This document shows positions 48,772 through 58,111 of a DNA stretch of 64,000 nt, piece by piece. Origin of the DNA: Erigeron canadensis (lineage: Eukaryota; Streptophyta; Magnoliopsida; Asterales; Asteraceae). Within the stretch, counting starts at the first letter, position 1. Every line of letters begins with the position of its first letter. The stretch lies in the NCBI RefSeq assembly GCF_010389155.1, contig NC_057768.1, positions 2,726,501 through 2,790,500 on the forward strand, in the 5' to 3' direction. The position numbers and the translations under genes were made by a program. The notes beneath the pieces were generated by a model. It had not been told where the DNA came from, did not search any database, and saw only the letters and a program-made list of their open reading frames with translations.

Positions 48772-49084
48772 AATGGTCGACCATCCCTTGCATGAGGTTA
48801 TGGGTTCAAGTCTTTGGAAGAACATGAGAATTAAGTCCCTTTATGAGGGTTTGGTTTGGGTATACTCATCTTCAAGTTTGAGGGAGCAGAGTTTATCTTT
48901 ATTAATTGTCGTGACTTCAGATGGATTAGTAGGGGGTGTTCCCCCATCGGGTATTTAAAATATGCAATTGTACTTTGAGAGAGCTCTCTAGCGCGGACCC
49001 GGTTAAAACAACGTATGCTAGATCTCTCACTGTCGATTCGCGACACGAAATTTTTAGCGAAATTCACTTTCTACATAAAAAAAA
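48772..49084 (+). mobile_element. SINE, second copy of the same family
   Basis: B box GGGTTCAAGTC at 48801-48811. Body matches the copy at 44756-45080 along most of its length (GGATTAGTAGGGGG, CCCATCGGGTATTT, GACCCGGTTAAAACAAC, CGACACGAA). Ends in an A-rich tail near 49076-49084. The two copies bracket the RUS gene, in the same orientation. Confidence 0.7.
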
Positions 49085-49291
49085 GTTTAAGATAAAATAA
49101 AAACGAAGGATAAAGTTAACCCCATGAAAGTTAAAAAGAAAAATGGTGTTTGTAGTCGCATGCAACAAAGTCTGGCAAGTGATGATTGGGAATCCATATA
49201 ATATCCATCATATGATGATGAACCCGATATCTTTGGGTCACACTCTTTCAATATACTTTATACCATGATGAATCCATGAAATTATTTGATC

Positions 49292-49317
49292 ATATATATA
49301 TATATATATATATATAT
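49292..49317. repeat. (AT)n microsatellite
   Basis: About 13 uninterrupted AT units. Confidence 0.9.
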
Positions 49318-49417
49318 CATGTTTTTGTCCATTTGAGTTTAATCTAACCAAAAATCAAAATATCAGGTCTGACGTCAGTCAATAAATTCATTGTGTTGTG
49401 AAAATTGTGTTGTTGAA

Positions 49418-49660
49418 ATCCCACCCTACTTAAGAAAAAGCCCCTTTATATTTTAGGTAATTCTATCTTTGAATTATCAAAATTGCCCTTCATTTTTTAT
49501 GTTTAGCCCTTATTTTAATAATTAATTCTTTAAATTTTTATCTTCTAAAAATTTTCACTATTTCAATTACATCAACCTACACCACCATAAATAGTATCAT
49601 CACCGACACCACTAGACTACCTTCCTCACTTGCCGCCACATTGCGCGGATACCATGCTCG
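49418..49660 (+). mobile_element. Small Helitron-like element (family H4), tentative
   Basis: Ends with the hairpin-containing block GCCGCCACATTGCGCGGATACCATGCTCGTT, the same 3' block as at 42286 (minus). The left end is unclear; TCCCACCCTACTTAAG at 49429 could be the TC start. Non-coding. Confidence 0.4.
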
Positions 49661-50050
49661 TTATAAATAAAACGTTTAATGTTCTTCTAATCATGGTAAT
49701 ATAAAAGAAATTTTGTTTTAATAGTATAAATAAATAAACAAAATAAAATAAAATTAGTAAGCTTAATCGAACATTTACTCCATTATTTTTATTTTCGATC
49801 GCGCGGATTGTTATCAATTGGACGAAAATTTTGAATTGTACCAAACAATTGAATTAACAGGAGCATATATATCTTAATCAGAAGCATGCAAATAAACCAA
49901 ATTCATAGACAAAAATTGATGGATGTCCAAAATGCTTATTATCTTGCACATTTCACCAACAAAACCAACCAAAATCCTAAAAGAAAATTCCTAATTAATG
50001 AAAGAAGATGGAAGAACAGTCAAACATATGTAATTTAAACAATTAAATAA

Positions 50051-51077
50051 TCAATCACCGTTGTTTGACTTATTGCCGAAAGACCTTTCATTCTTCTTAA
50101 ACACATGAACACGAACCAGCTTGCCTTTCAAATGCTTAAACTCACATTTATCTCCAACTTCTACCTTATTGTCTTTCACGAACTTTGCCCATCCTTTCGA
50201 AATGCGCAACGTTTTTTGATTGTTATTAATGTACCTTCTTATATCAACTTTCCACTTGCTTCCCTCTTTGTTCTTCAGTAACAAGGTGTCGTAACAGCCG
50301 ATTCCTGTTGCGTTCTCGAATTCCTTTGTCAACGGCTGCATCCAACAAGATTAATTATTCTCATTAATTAATAAAAAACTTTTGGTTAATTTCTTATACA
50401 TGTATAAATATATAGTAAAAACTTACAATGCAATTAGTATATGTTTTCATGACAATCTTTGACATTGACTTGTTGATATTTTTATTCACCGAAACATCAT
50501 AAGCAGGAACTTCTTCCATGGAGGTTTCCTTATCATCATCATCATCGTCATCACATGCGTCTGAGTCTGCGTCTGCGCTTGCACTTGGACCACCTAAACC
50601 GTGGCCAACTTTTGGTGTTCCTGGATTGATATTACCCGAACAACTAGATTGATTTTTGAGACATGTATTGGGTGCATAAGGAAAGACTTCAAAGACCGTT
50701 GGTGAACGGGACACGAGCCAAAAGACAAGAAAGTCGCCCATTTGAACACCATTATCTTTCATGAACTTAAGCCATCCATCCATGAAGTAATATTTGCCAT
50801 CGATCTTCAAGTATTTAACTTTCCATTCCGCAGTAGATGAGTTTGTTTTGAGGACAATGGTTTGTGTCTCGTTGCTTTCTTCCATGTACTTCTTTGTAAA
50901 AACAGGCGACAATGACTACATACATGCAAAACATATATATGTATATAATGATCAAATGAGAAAAAAGTTAATGTGAATGAGAGAGGAAGAAATATGTACT
51001 AGTAGTTACAAACTTACAATGAAGTCATCAGAATCCCTCATAATAATCTTGAAAAAGGATGCTTTCTTTAAATTCAT
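50051..51077 (-). CDS. B3-4: REM-type protein with two B3 domains
   Basis: Minus-strand gene with three exons: 51077-51018, 50915-50427, 50335-50051; 834 nt, 277 aa, GT-AG junctions in phase 0. Exon layout is the same as B3-1. Domain 1 (about 8-115): FFKIIMRDSDDFI, FMDGWLKFMKDNGVQMGDFLVFW. Domain 2 (about 180-275): ISKGWAKFVKDNKVEVGDKCEF and RVHVFKKNERS. Between them lies an acidic linker with SADADSDACDDDDDDDKE (seven Asp in a row; ten in B3-2). That tract is encoded by a GAT microsatellite. The gene is inverted relative to the other cluster members and is closest to B3-2 in exon 2. Start chosen as in B3-1. Seems intact; probable nuclear DNA-binding regulator. Confidence 0.85.
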
Positions 51078-51200
51078 TTTCAATTAGGTAAATAGCTTCC
51101 CAGCTTGAAAACTTATATGTAACACTTTAGTTCTAAGAAGCTTATAATTTATATAGAAGTGAAATAAAAGGGGTGAAGTTAAACGGACAGGTTCAACAAT
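51078..51200 (-). promoter_or_regulatory. B3-4 proximal promoter
   Basis: On the minus strand this region contains TTCACTTCTATATAAATTATAAGC with a TATATAAA box, about 70-80 bp upstream of the ATG. It aligns with the orphan promoter 18473-18590 and in part with sequence upstream of B3-1. A Helitron begins at 51202. Confidence 0.6.
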
Positions 51201-51201
51201 A

Positions 51202-51460
51202 TCTATACTACTATATAAAAATTATACCTCTATGTTGAAAAGTTTACATTTTTAAGACATGCGAAAATACCATTTTACCCTTAATGAAACTTACACAATC
51301 ATTTCATTATCATCTAAAAGATATCCACTATTTTAAATCAAATATCTTTATATCAAATACCTATGCCACTCGATGTAGCTGTCGTCACCAACGTCGCCGC
51401 CGCCGACATCATCTGTCGATGCAACCACATCACTGTCACTACCATCGTCGCCGCATTTAA
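51202..51460 (+). mobile_element. Small Helitron-like element (family H4) upstream of B3-4
   Basis: 5' start TCTATACTACTATATAAAAATTATACC after A, then CTATGTTGAAAAGTTTACA, TTTTAAGACATGCGAAAATACC as in 42524-42440 (minus). The GCC-rich right part (CGTCGCCGCCGCCGACATC) resembles the region before other H4 ends, but the CTRR terminus is missing. It marks the break of homology between the B3 promoters. Confidence 0.5.
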
Positions 51461-52173
51461 TTTAAGGGATTAGGCCTCCAAAATTGATTTCGTTTGAGGC
51501 CTCTAAAAGGAACAAAAAATGTAACCTTTTAATTTCATTTAAGGGCTTTAAGGACTTTTTACTTGGAAAGTACCTAACTTGTCACATTTTACTTTATTGA
51601 GGATCGAACAAAAAAAAGTCCTACGTTTGGGACAAAAACCGGCTAAACCAACTAGGTTGAGTCTACATTCAGGTAGCCAGTCATTTTTTCTTTTTAATTT
51701 CATTTTGATTTTTTTTTATTTAGTCATATTAATTACATAGATTTTCCAACTCATTTTTAATTTTTTATATATATTACTTAATCTTTAAAGCCTGTACCCT
51801 TAAATTTATTATATTCATATCATCTCATCATCTCACATCATCCGAGTACAAAAATCATACCACACAACATCATCTTAATTTTCATTACTTCCATAAATAC
51901 TTTGAACATACTTGTGTTTAATTTTGTCTCAAAATCATTTTGCAAATCCACTGAGGGACGTTATACCTGCTGCTTTACTTCATTCTCAGAAAGGGTTGCA
52001 CAACATTAGTAGAAACTAGCTTTGTGCTTTGGAAAATGGTTGTTGTTGAATCATTTCCCAGTTTGATTTCACCATCATCAACCTTGACGCTCGTATTCTG
52101 CTAGCTAACCCATTTGTGTAGTTCGATCTCCCACCATCTTCACCGTGACGCTTCCTCTTGTCTCGATTAACCC
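51461..52173. other. Intergenic with a MITE scrap
   Basis: The sequence 51468-51515 (GGATTAGGCCTCCAAAATTGATTTCG then TTTGAGGCCTCTAAAA) is nearly the same as 52421-52455 inside the neighbouring hAT MITE, so it is a broken copy. The rest shows nothing recognisable. Confidence 0.5.
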
Positions 52174-52471
52174 CAGAGGTGGCTCAACAGTACTACGAGA
52201 CTAGGCGATCGCTTTAGGCCCCAAAATTTTTTAAGCCTCGATATTTTGTATATTAGACTTAATGTTTGGATTTTGGACTAAGTATCATTATATAATTTAC
52301 ATTGCAGTAACGCCTTTTTAGTTTTTGTATCAACATCTGCATCTTTTTTATTACTAGTAGTTGAATAATAAAAGTCGAGCTATTTTTTTTTTACTGTAAT
52401 TTCTATGGTAATGGATTAGGCCTCCAAAATTGATTTCGTTTGAGGCCTCTAAAAACCTTGAGCCGCCACTG
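52174..52471. mobile_element. hAT-type MITE
   Basis: 298 bp, flanked by ATTAACCC at 52166-52173 and 52472-52479. Terminal repeats CAGAGGTGGCTCAA and, inverted, CAGTGGCGGCTCAA match at 12 of 14. Interior has GGCCCC and GGCCTC blocks. No coding frame. Confidence 0.85.
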
Positions 52472-52686
52472 ATTAACCCGTTGCCAACCTTCGTTAGTTG
52501 TCTCTTGCCATCGTTTTTTTCCAGATCGAAGTAGTTCATGAGTCGGTTATATTTTGTGATAAGAAAAATATAGATAGATGTATATTAGTGGTTATGATTC
52601 ATACACGACACTTGCCCGTTGCCACCACAAACCATTTACACCATTAAAACACCCCCAATCCAATCTCCATAACCAAAACAAAAAAT

Positions 52687-52818
52687 ATGGAGCTTCTGAG
52701 ACCACCATTTCCATCTTTCACACAAAACCCAAACATTCTCAAACCCACCAAACAGACTTTCCAAACCAAGGTTTCAATCAAACCCCCACCACCTGAATTC
52801 AACTTCAAGTCTATGTGA
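52687..52818 (+). pseudogene. Orphan first exon resembling a plastid transit peptide
   Basis: ATG at 52687 opens 43 codons (MELLRPPFPSFTQNPNILKP...), rich in Pro, Lys, Thr and Asn with hardly any acids, and stopping at TGA 52816. Such composition is typical of transit peptides. Nothing downstream continues it, so I read it as the captured or left-over first exon of a nuclear gene for a plastid protein. The parent gene is not identified. It could be a chance frame. Confidence 0.35.
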
Positions 52819-53019
52819 CGTGGTGGTAGACATCAACAATTTTCCGGCATTCACCGTCACAACCATCACCGCCCCCCTATTTCTGGTAACAAACCCTAAT
52901 CCCCAATTAAACAAATGTCAAGCAAAACCCATATCATAAAATCAACAAATATCAATTCATCTATGTATTACCAAGTGGGTTTTGCCAGTAACCAAAGATA
53001 ACCAAGAAAGAATGATGTC

Positions 53020-53165
53020 GGGAGATGTGGCGGCGCAGTGGTGACCTTCACTGCGGCGCCGCCGCGATGTGGACGGAGAGGTTATTTTTTTAGCTTTTTG
53101 AGGTATACATCATTTTTCCGGCGAGATGGACGGAGGTCCGGCGGTTTGGGTGGCCGGAATCTGAA
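53020..53165. other. GC-rich patch
   Basis: GTGGCGGCGCAGTGGTG, CTGCGGCGCCGCCGCG, GGCGAGATGGACGGAGG stretches stand out from the AT-rich surroundings. No frame of use was found. A piece of exon or a promoter CpG-rich stretch from another gene is possible. Confidence 0.35.
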
Positions 53166-53595
53166 AAAGGAAAGAGATGGGGGAAAGAATTGTATTTGAT
53201 TGTAATCCTATATATCTGATTGGTATGCTTCTTTGTATTTTAATTTGCAGCATTTCTTGTATGCCTTTGTAAGAATTTTTGTTCTAATGCATCTACAAAT
53301 ATCTATAATTAAAAAGATCTATAATTAAAAAGATGGGTTAATTAGGTGGAGTACTCGGCAAGTGTTTACTGGCTCCATGTCTATGTCACAGCCAATAAAA
53401 GCCCAATATAGTTGTTTTTGTCATCCTCAACATAGAACAATTTTTAGAATGAACCCTAATAAAGTAAAAAGTAACAACTTAATGTACTTTTTAATCAATT
53501 AAGCTGGTTACTATACAATTTATATTTTATTTTTAACAATCGGCAATCCATACATATTTTACATTAGAACTGTGCAGTACAAACCAACTCCATTA

Positions 53596-53760
53596 ATTTG
53601 GGTTGGCCAGAGGTATCTTCTAAATTTATTATTTGGTCCCCGGAGGTGAGTATTTCCCAAGGTCTCGGGTTCGAGTCTTTGGTTTCTCATCTCAAGGTAT
53701 TTTCCATAAGGAGGGGTTGGAGGTTTAATAAATCGCTGGTTAAAAGTGCACAGTATCAAA
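53596..53760 (+). mobile_element. SINE-like sequence, plus strand
   Basis: B box GGTTCGAGTC at 53668-53677, preceded by GGTCCCCGGAGGTGAG and followed by TTTGGTTTCTCATCTCAAGG, TATTTTCCATAAGGAGGGG. Same family as 10990-11185 (minus) and 15138-15290 (minus). Confidence 0.6.
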
Positions 53761-53858
53761 TGTGTTTCAAGTTGTTTTGCGAAGAGATATGGCTAAAAGA
53801 TTAGGATTGACGACGTCCTACGTGTGTGATAGTTGTGTAAGAGATAGAATTATAGTGG

Positions 53859-54200
53859 GATATCACTAACTGGTGTAATCTAGCAGACGGGTGTAAGCAA
53901 TCTGTCAAAGAAGATATGAAATTGCTAATGAGAAGATGGTTGAAATGAAGATCTTTATTTCATTCCACTAAAAAAAATTTTACATAGGAATAGAAGGCGA
54001 ACAGGCAACAAGCTGTGCCGCTAACCAGTTTGTTAAGCACAAATGAACAAATTCGATTTAATTTTATACGAATAGATTACTAGATTTACTCCGTCGCCCA
54101 GTTTTGTTGTAGTGTCTGTTTCTTTGTAAAGCGATATATCAGGGTCATAGGTCGATTAACAAGCACAGTTTTGGTTCCTTTTGTTAATATGGATAACTTG
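53859..54200 (+). pseudogene. RUS last-exon fragment
   Basis: Aligns with exon 10 and the 3' flank of the RUS gene (48153-48405): ATATCACTAACTGG, GTGTAAGCAATCTG against GTGTAAGGAATCTG, AAGATGGTTGAAAT, TTTGTTAAGCACAAATGA, ATATCAGGGTCAT, ACAGTTTTGGTT. About 80 bp of foreign sequence interrupts it near 53950-54030, and small indels break the frame. A partial duplication of the neighbouring gene, 5.7 kb away. Confidence 0.8.
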
Positions 54201-54431
54201 GGATATGCTAACGGTATGTAAAAGACTGAATTTATGTTTCTCTTCATCCCCCTTCAGTTACATATAATAGGGGTTTCATCTAAAATTAATGTTGGGTTTT
54301 TATCAAGCCCATCAAATCCCAATCATACAGGCACTTATCATTTTTTTATTCATCAACAAATTGCATACTTTGGTGATAAGAAATGATAAATATGTTGCCA
54401 TAAATGCTAGGGAAAGAACATTACATCCATC
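54201..54431. other. Duplicated flank, second half recurs at 55560-56010
   Basis: Landmarks TTTTGTTAATATGG, GGTATGTAAAAG, CTTCAGTTACATATAATAGGGGTTTCATCT and AATGTTGGGTT reappear in order at 55590-56010 (TTTTGTCAATATGG, TGTATGTAAAAG, CATCAGTTACGTATATTGGGGTTTCATCT, AACGTTGAATT). So the DA1-like fragment lies between two diverged copies of one sequence. Confidence 0.5.
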
Positions 54432-55535
54432 AACAGAATCTAACCACCTGTGAGCCAACACTTGACATATCCCTTCTTCAACATTAGGCGGAAGAGTAGA
54501 GTATCCTGTTTGTTTGCATTTGGACCTCAATATGAACAACACAAAATCAAAGCACTTCCATAATGACTTATAGAAGTGGCAATTATGGCCCATTTACTTA
54601 TAGATCGGTTGAACATGGGTCGCATTTTATAACGGGTCAAATATAAACTTGGCTAAAAGGGGAAAGTCACCATGCATACGACATAGTAAATCATTTATGT
54701 AAGATTGAGATTTTTATTGTCATTCTTTTGTTTTGCAATCAATATGACGCATTAATATCATTCCCACAAAAAAGGAAGAAGCTGTTTGTCGGTGAAGCCA
54801 ACTTAGGCTGGCCTGTTTGGCCCGAAGTAAAAACAACCCATTTTGACCCGTTACCCAACCCATCCATCTTGCCACTTTAGATGGTAAGAGTAGAAAACTG
54901 AATAAATAGGAGATATTTTGCACCTTTAAGTCGGATCCATGGATGTATCATCTCATGAGCGAGTATCGAATCAGTTAATAACCGAGGGACACTGTACAAA
55001 ATCAGAATTGCTGTCACTGCACATTGACGAACTACCTTATAAGGTTCTGTAAACATGTCCGTTAGCCGGCCTGCCCCAACCTTTGTCTTTGTGCACCTTG
55101 TAATCAAAAAGTTGAATCACAAAACACAGTTAATAAAAGGAAAAAGAAAAACGCTATCACTGTTTATAGTAACTAGTAGGGAATAAAGTCCTCCAGTTTC
55201 AGGCAAGTTATGATGACCTTAGCTCTGCGAGGGTCAATTTACATAGCAAGATTAAATTATAGGCAGTAAACTGAAACAAAATACCATCTAGTCTTAATCC
55301 TTCATAAAAGTCTTGAATTTCAAGATACAGTGGTTGGCATTCATGAGTATCTGTTATTGCAGAGTCATGGCATTCTAGGCATAGCTTCCGACCATCATCC
55401 AGTAACAAGTACTTTGTGTCTCGTGCCTCCATCCGTTCACAACTGAAACAATAAGGTGTCGTGTGATGGACAATATTTTTGTAGCCAAAAAGGATGTTCC
55501 CTGTACTCAATCAAACCACTTGCATTTGTTGGAAT
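54432..55535 (-). pseudogene. DA1-like ubiquitin-activated peptidase, C-terminal fragment
   Basis: Minus-strand pieces in the order of a DA1/DAR gene. 55535-55285: [25 protein letters not shown], then a short frameshifting deletion, then [28 protein letters not shown] and FYEGL. About 55220-55180: a remnant reading [10 protein letters not shown]. About 55090-54925: [15 protein letters not shown] and [15 protein letters not shown], containing the HExxH-type zinc-protease motif HEMIH. 54505-54432: GYSTLPPNVEEGICQVLAHRW. DA1 proteins limit organ and seed size by cleaving growth regulators after ubiquitin activation. The UIMs, the first LIM finger and the conserved C-terminus are absent, and the frame is broken, so this is debris. 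Confidence 0.8.
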
Positions 55536-55559
55536 CTAAACAGGTCATCAAACATGTCC

Positions 55560-56500
55560 AATTTTAAGTTGGATTGTTTCCTTTTGTCAATATGGTTAAG
55601 CATGGGAATCCTAACTGTATGTAAAAGTCTTCCAAAGCTTGTTCTCCATATTGATTGATGGAACTGTTTATATATAAACTTAATTCTTAAACATTTCATA
55701 GTTACATATGCGTTGCTTTTATGTCCTGAGTTATCAGCATGGCCCAACACCTCAAACAAAAATGCCAGACTAGTCAAAAAATAACTTCTGTATCGAGGCA
55801 AAATACTTGTAGAAGCTACTAAACGTCACCCACTGTTATTATTCCTTGTCTATTATCCATGTGGGAAGGGTCGTTACAAATACTTCGATTTTATCATGAG
55901 TATGAACTTTACTTTGTGCCATAGAGAGTATTTCACATAGTCTGAACTTATATTTGTCTTCATTCAGCATCAGTTACGTATATTGGGGTTTCATCTTTAA
56001 CGTTGAATTAAATTTTTCGTCATGGAAACAAACAGTTTATGATCAGTGAGCGATGAAACAGCCTCGTGATTCTTGAACCATGTGCTCATAGATAGCATTA
56101 CAATCAACACTTATGGTATACTTGTTATAATCACCGGCCGGCCCAAAAATTTAGGTTAACCAATAAAGGAAAAAAATTTCCGGTCATTTGCGATTTTCCC
56201 TAAAACCACTTGTTTGCAATCTTGTTAGTTGAACCTTGAATGATGCATAACTGAATAGGTAAATTTTACCAAACAGAAAATAAGAAAAATAATTTTAGTA
56301 AGAATAAAGAAAGTTTTGGTAGTCAGAAAAGAATTAAATAAAAGATAAATAAGGTTTATAGACAATTAACCTTAAAAGCTAAGAAGTTGAGAAGTGAACA
56401 TATAAGTGTATTTTGTTAAGTGTAGGCTTCTGAAATTTAAGTTTCCATGGAATGATACAAATAAATAAACGTAAAAAGTACAACTAAAACTAAAGTGACC
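55560..56500. other. Duplicated flank and intergenic DNA
   Basis: The first 450 bp repeat 54170-54310 in expanded form. The remainder to the zinc-finger fragment shows no gene. Confidence 0.45.
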
Positions 56501-56504
56501 CATC

Positions 56505-56790
56505 AGCCACGGTTCAATAAGCAGGTAGTAGCAGGAATCGCATCTCCAACCTGTTCAACTAAAATTAGCATTTCGAAAACAACCACATATGAAGCAGCTC
56601 GACCGATTTGCAACATTGTAAGCCCTGCAGTTGCCAACATTGCAGTACCAGTCACCTGGCCCAGTAGAACCCGATGCAGCAGGGTTAATAATTTCCCTAT
56701 CTTCATATACATCATCAGGCGATGATGATCCACTTGGTTCTGTTTCTCGTCCATTTTTGCTCGTTTTTGCATTGTTTCTTCTCCAATTTT
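56505..56790 (-). pseudogene. RanBP2-type zinc-finger gene fragment
   Basis: A minus-strand exon begins after the acceptor TTTTGTAG (56798-56791) and reads GYHENWRRNNAKTSKNG..., an acidic Ser/Pro stretch, then DWYCNVGNCRAYNVANRSSCFICG. That fits the W-x-C-x4-C-x3-N-x6-C-x2-C pattern of RanBP2/NZF fingers. A TGA soon follows (ANFS stop); in the same frame beyond it, TGWRCDSC looks like the shredded start of a second finger. Such proteins bind RNA or ubiquitin. No exon before or after it was found. Gene debris rather than a gene. Confidence 0.7.
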
Positions 56791-56837
56791 CATGATAACC
56801 TACAAAACTCTTAAGTAGTAAGTAACCAAAATACACT

Positions 56838-57003
56838 AATTTATATTCAAATGGGTTCTAATTGTGTACGCTAAATGACCCAATAACGCTTACTTAAATA
56901 TGTAAAATTTAAGTGTTATCAGTCCCTTAACATAGGGTAGGTTCCATTAAGCTGCAAATCAGCAACCATTTCGTGAAGTTCTGAACTTACTCTTGAAGCT
57001 GAG
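56838..57003. other. Short intergenic spacer
   Basis: Nothing recognised before the Copia-2 LTR. Confidence 0.5.
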
Positions 57004-57290
57004 TGTTAGCTTTATAAGTTGTAGTGAGTGTTTTGTATATTAACATTTGACTCGTCCTTTATGTTTATTATGTTATGGTGAAGGGTTTATCTTGTATTTA
57101 GACTTGTACTTGCTTGTAATTATCCAAGGGGTTTAATAGCAATTTGTGTGGCTATATAAACCTCCAAATGTAATGAAAAATTAACCTTTTGACCAACTTA
57201 TTATTGATTGTTCTAATACCTATATTCTCCATTAAAACCTACATTCTCATTTATCTTAAAGGTTCATTTCACATTTTAGCATATTTTACA
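57004..57290 (+). repeat. Copia-2 5' LTR
   Basis: 287 bp, begins TGTTAGCTTTATAAG and ends CATATTTTACA. TATA box TATATAAA at 57153-57160, typical U3-R arrangement. The 3' LTR is outside the window. Confidence 0.82.
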
Positions 57291-57292
57291 TT

Positions 57293-57304
57293 TGGTATCA
57301 GAGC
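57293..57304 (+). promoter_or_regulatory. Copia-2 primer binding site (tRNA-iMet)
   Basis: TGGTATCAGAGC, two bases after the LTR, complementary to the 3' end of initiator tRNA-Met. Confidence 0.95.
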
Positions 57305-57379
57305 AAAATCACATCGTGTGAATGATCCATGGCTTGATCTTGTTCATTGTTTGTGCTAAATTGTGTTTTTCAGTCACTG

Positions 57380-58030
57380 TCCTGAAAACCGGAATTCATT
57401 ACCGGTTTTTCAGATTTTCCGAATAGAAGGTATAAAACCGGAATTCATCAGATTGTTACATGTTCTAAAACCGGGATTCATTACCGGGTTTACCTGTCTT
57501 CTGTACTTGTCTTTAAGCACAATACCTGGTTTACACCAAAACCGGTATTCGTTACTTTATTTACAGATAATAAAAGGCTACTCATTATCAATAACTAACC
57601 TCCTGAAAACCGGTTTTTCTGAAGATCATCAGAATACCGGTATCAGTTAGTTGATTATCTTTGTCCTCAATAATACCTGGTTTATACCAAAACCGGTATT
57701 TGTTCTCTTATTAATCACTTAGTTAATATCTTTGAGTATGTTGCTGAAAACCGGTATTAGTACTCTTATTCACTGAATACCGGTATTAGTACAGGTTTTG
57801 ACTGTGTGATTGAAAGTGAAAATACCTGGTTTACCCCAAAACCGGTATTTGTTCTTCTATTGTTTAATTTGATAAACCGAGATTCTGCTCAGATTTTCAT
57901 TTGAAGACCGGTTTTTGTCCTTCTCTAACCAATTCCGGTATTAGTTCTTTTAGTTTCAAAACCGGTTTTAAGTTGTCTTCAGTTGGTGTTGTGTGTTGAA
58001 ATACCTGGTTTACATCAAAACTGGTATTTG
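57380..58030 (+). repeat. Copia-2 leader: array of ACCGG motifs and four hairpins
   Basis: Untranslated leader with more than a dozen ACCGGT/ACCGGAATT/ACCGGTATT motifs. Four copies of one 29-nt inverted repeat occur at 57521-57549, 57672-57700, 57821-57849 and 58000-58028. In each, AATACC pairs with GGTATT and GGTTT with AAACC around a 5-6 nt loop. Spacings are 151, 149 and 179 nt, so the leader seems to have grown by duplication of a unit of about 150 bp. The fourth copy has one change (CTGGTATT), which still allows a G-U pair. Confidence 0.85.
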
Positions 58031-58111
58031 TCATTATTCTCATCAATTTCAAGGAAAAGTCACTCTGTCCAAATTTTACCAGACTTTCAATCGATTCTTC
58101 TTTTCTGAACA

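Noticed and set aside
51202..56790. Idea that one Helitron spans 51202-56790 and captured all gene pieces
   Set aside because: A Helitron 5' start is visible at 51202, but I found no hairpin plus CTRR-T end to the right, and a hAT MITE and a SINE lie between; the capture agent stays unknown.
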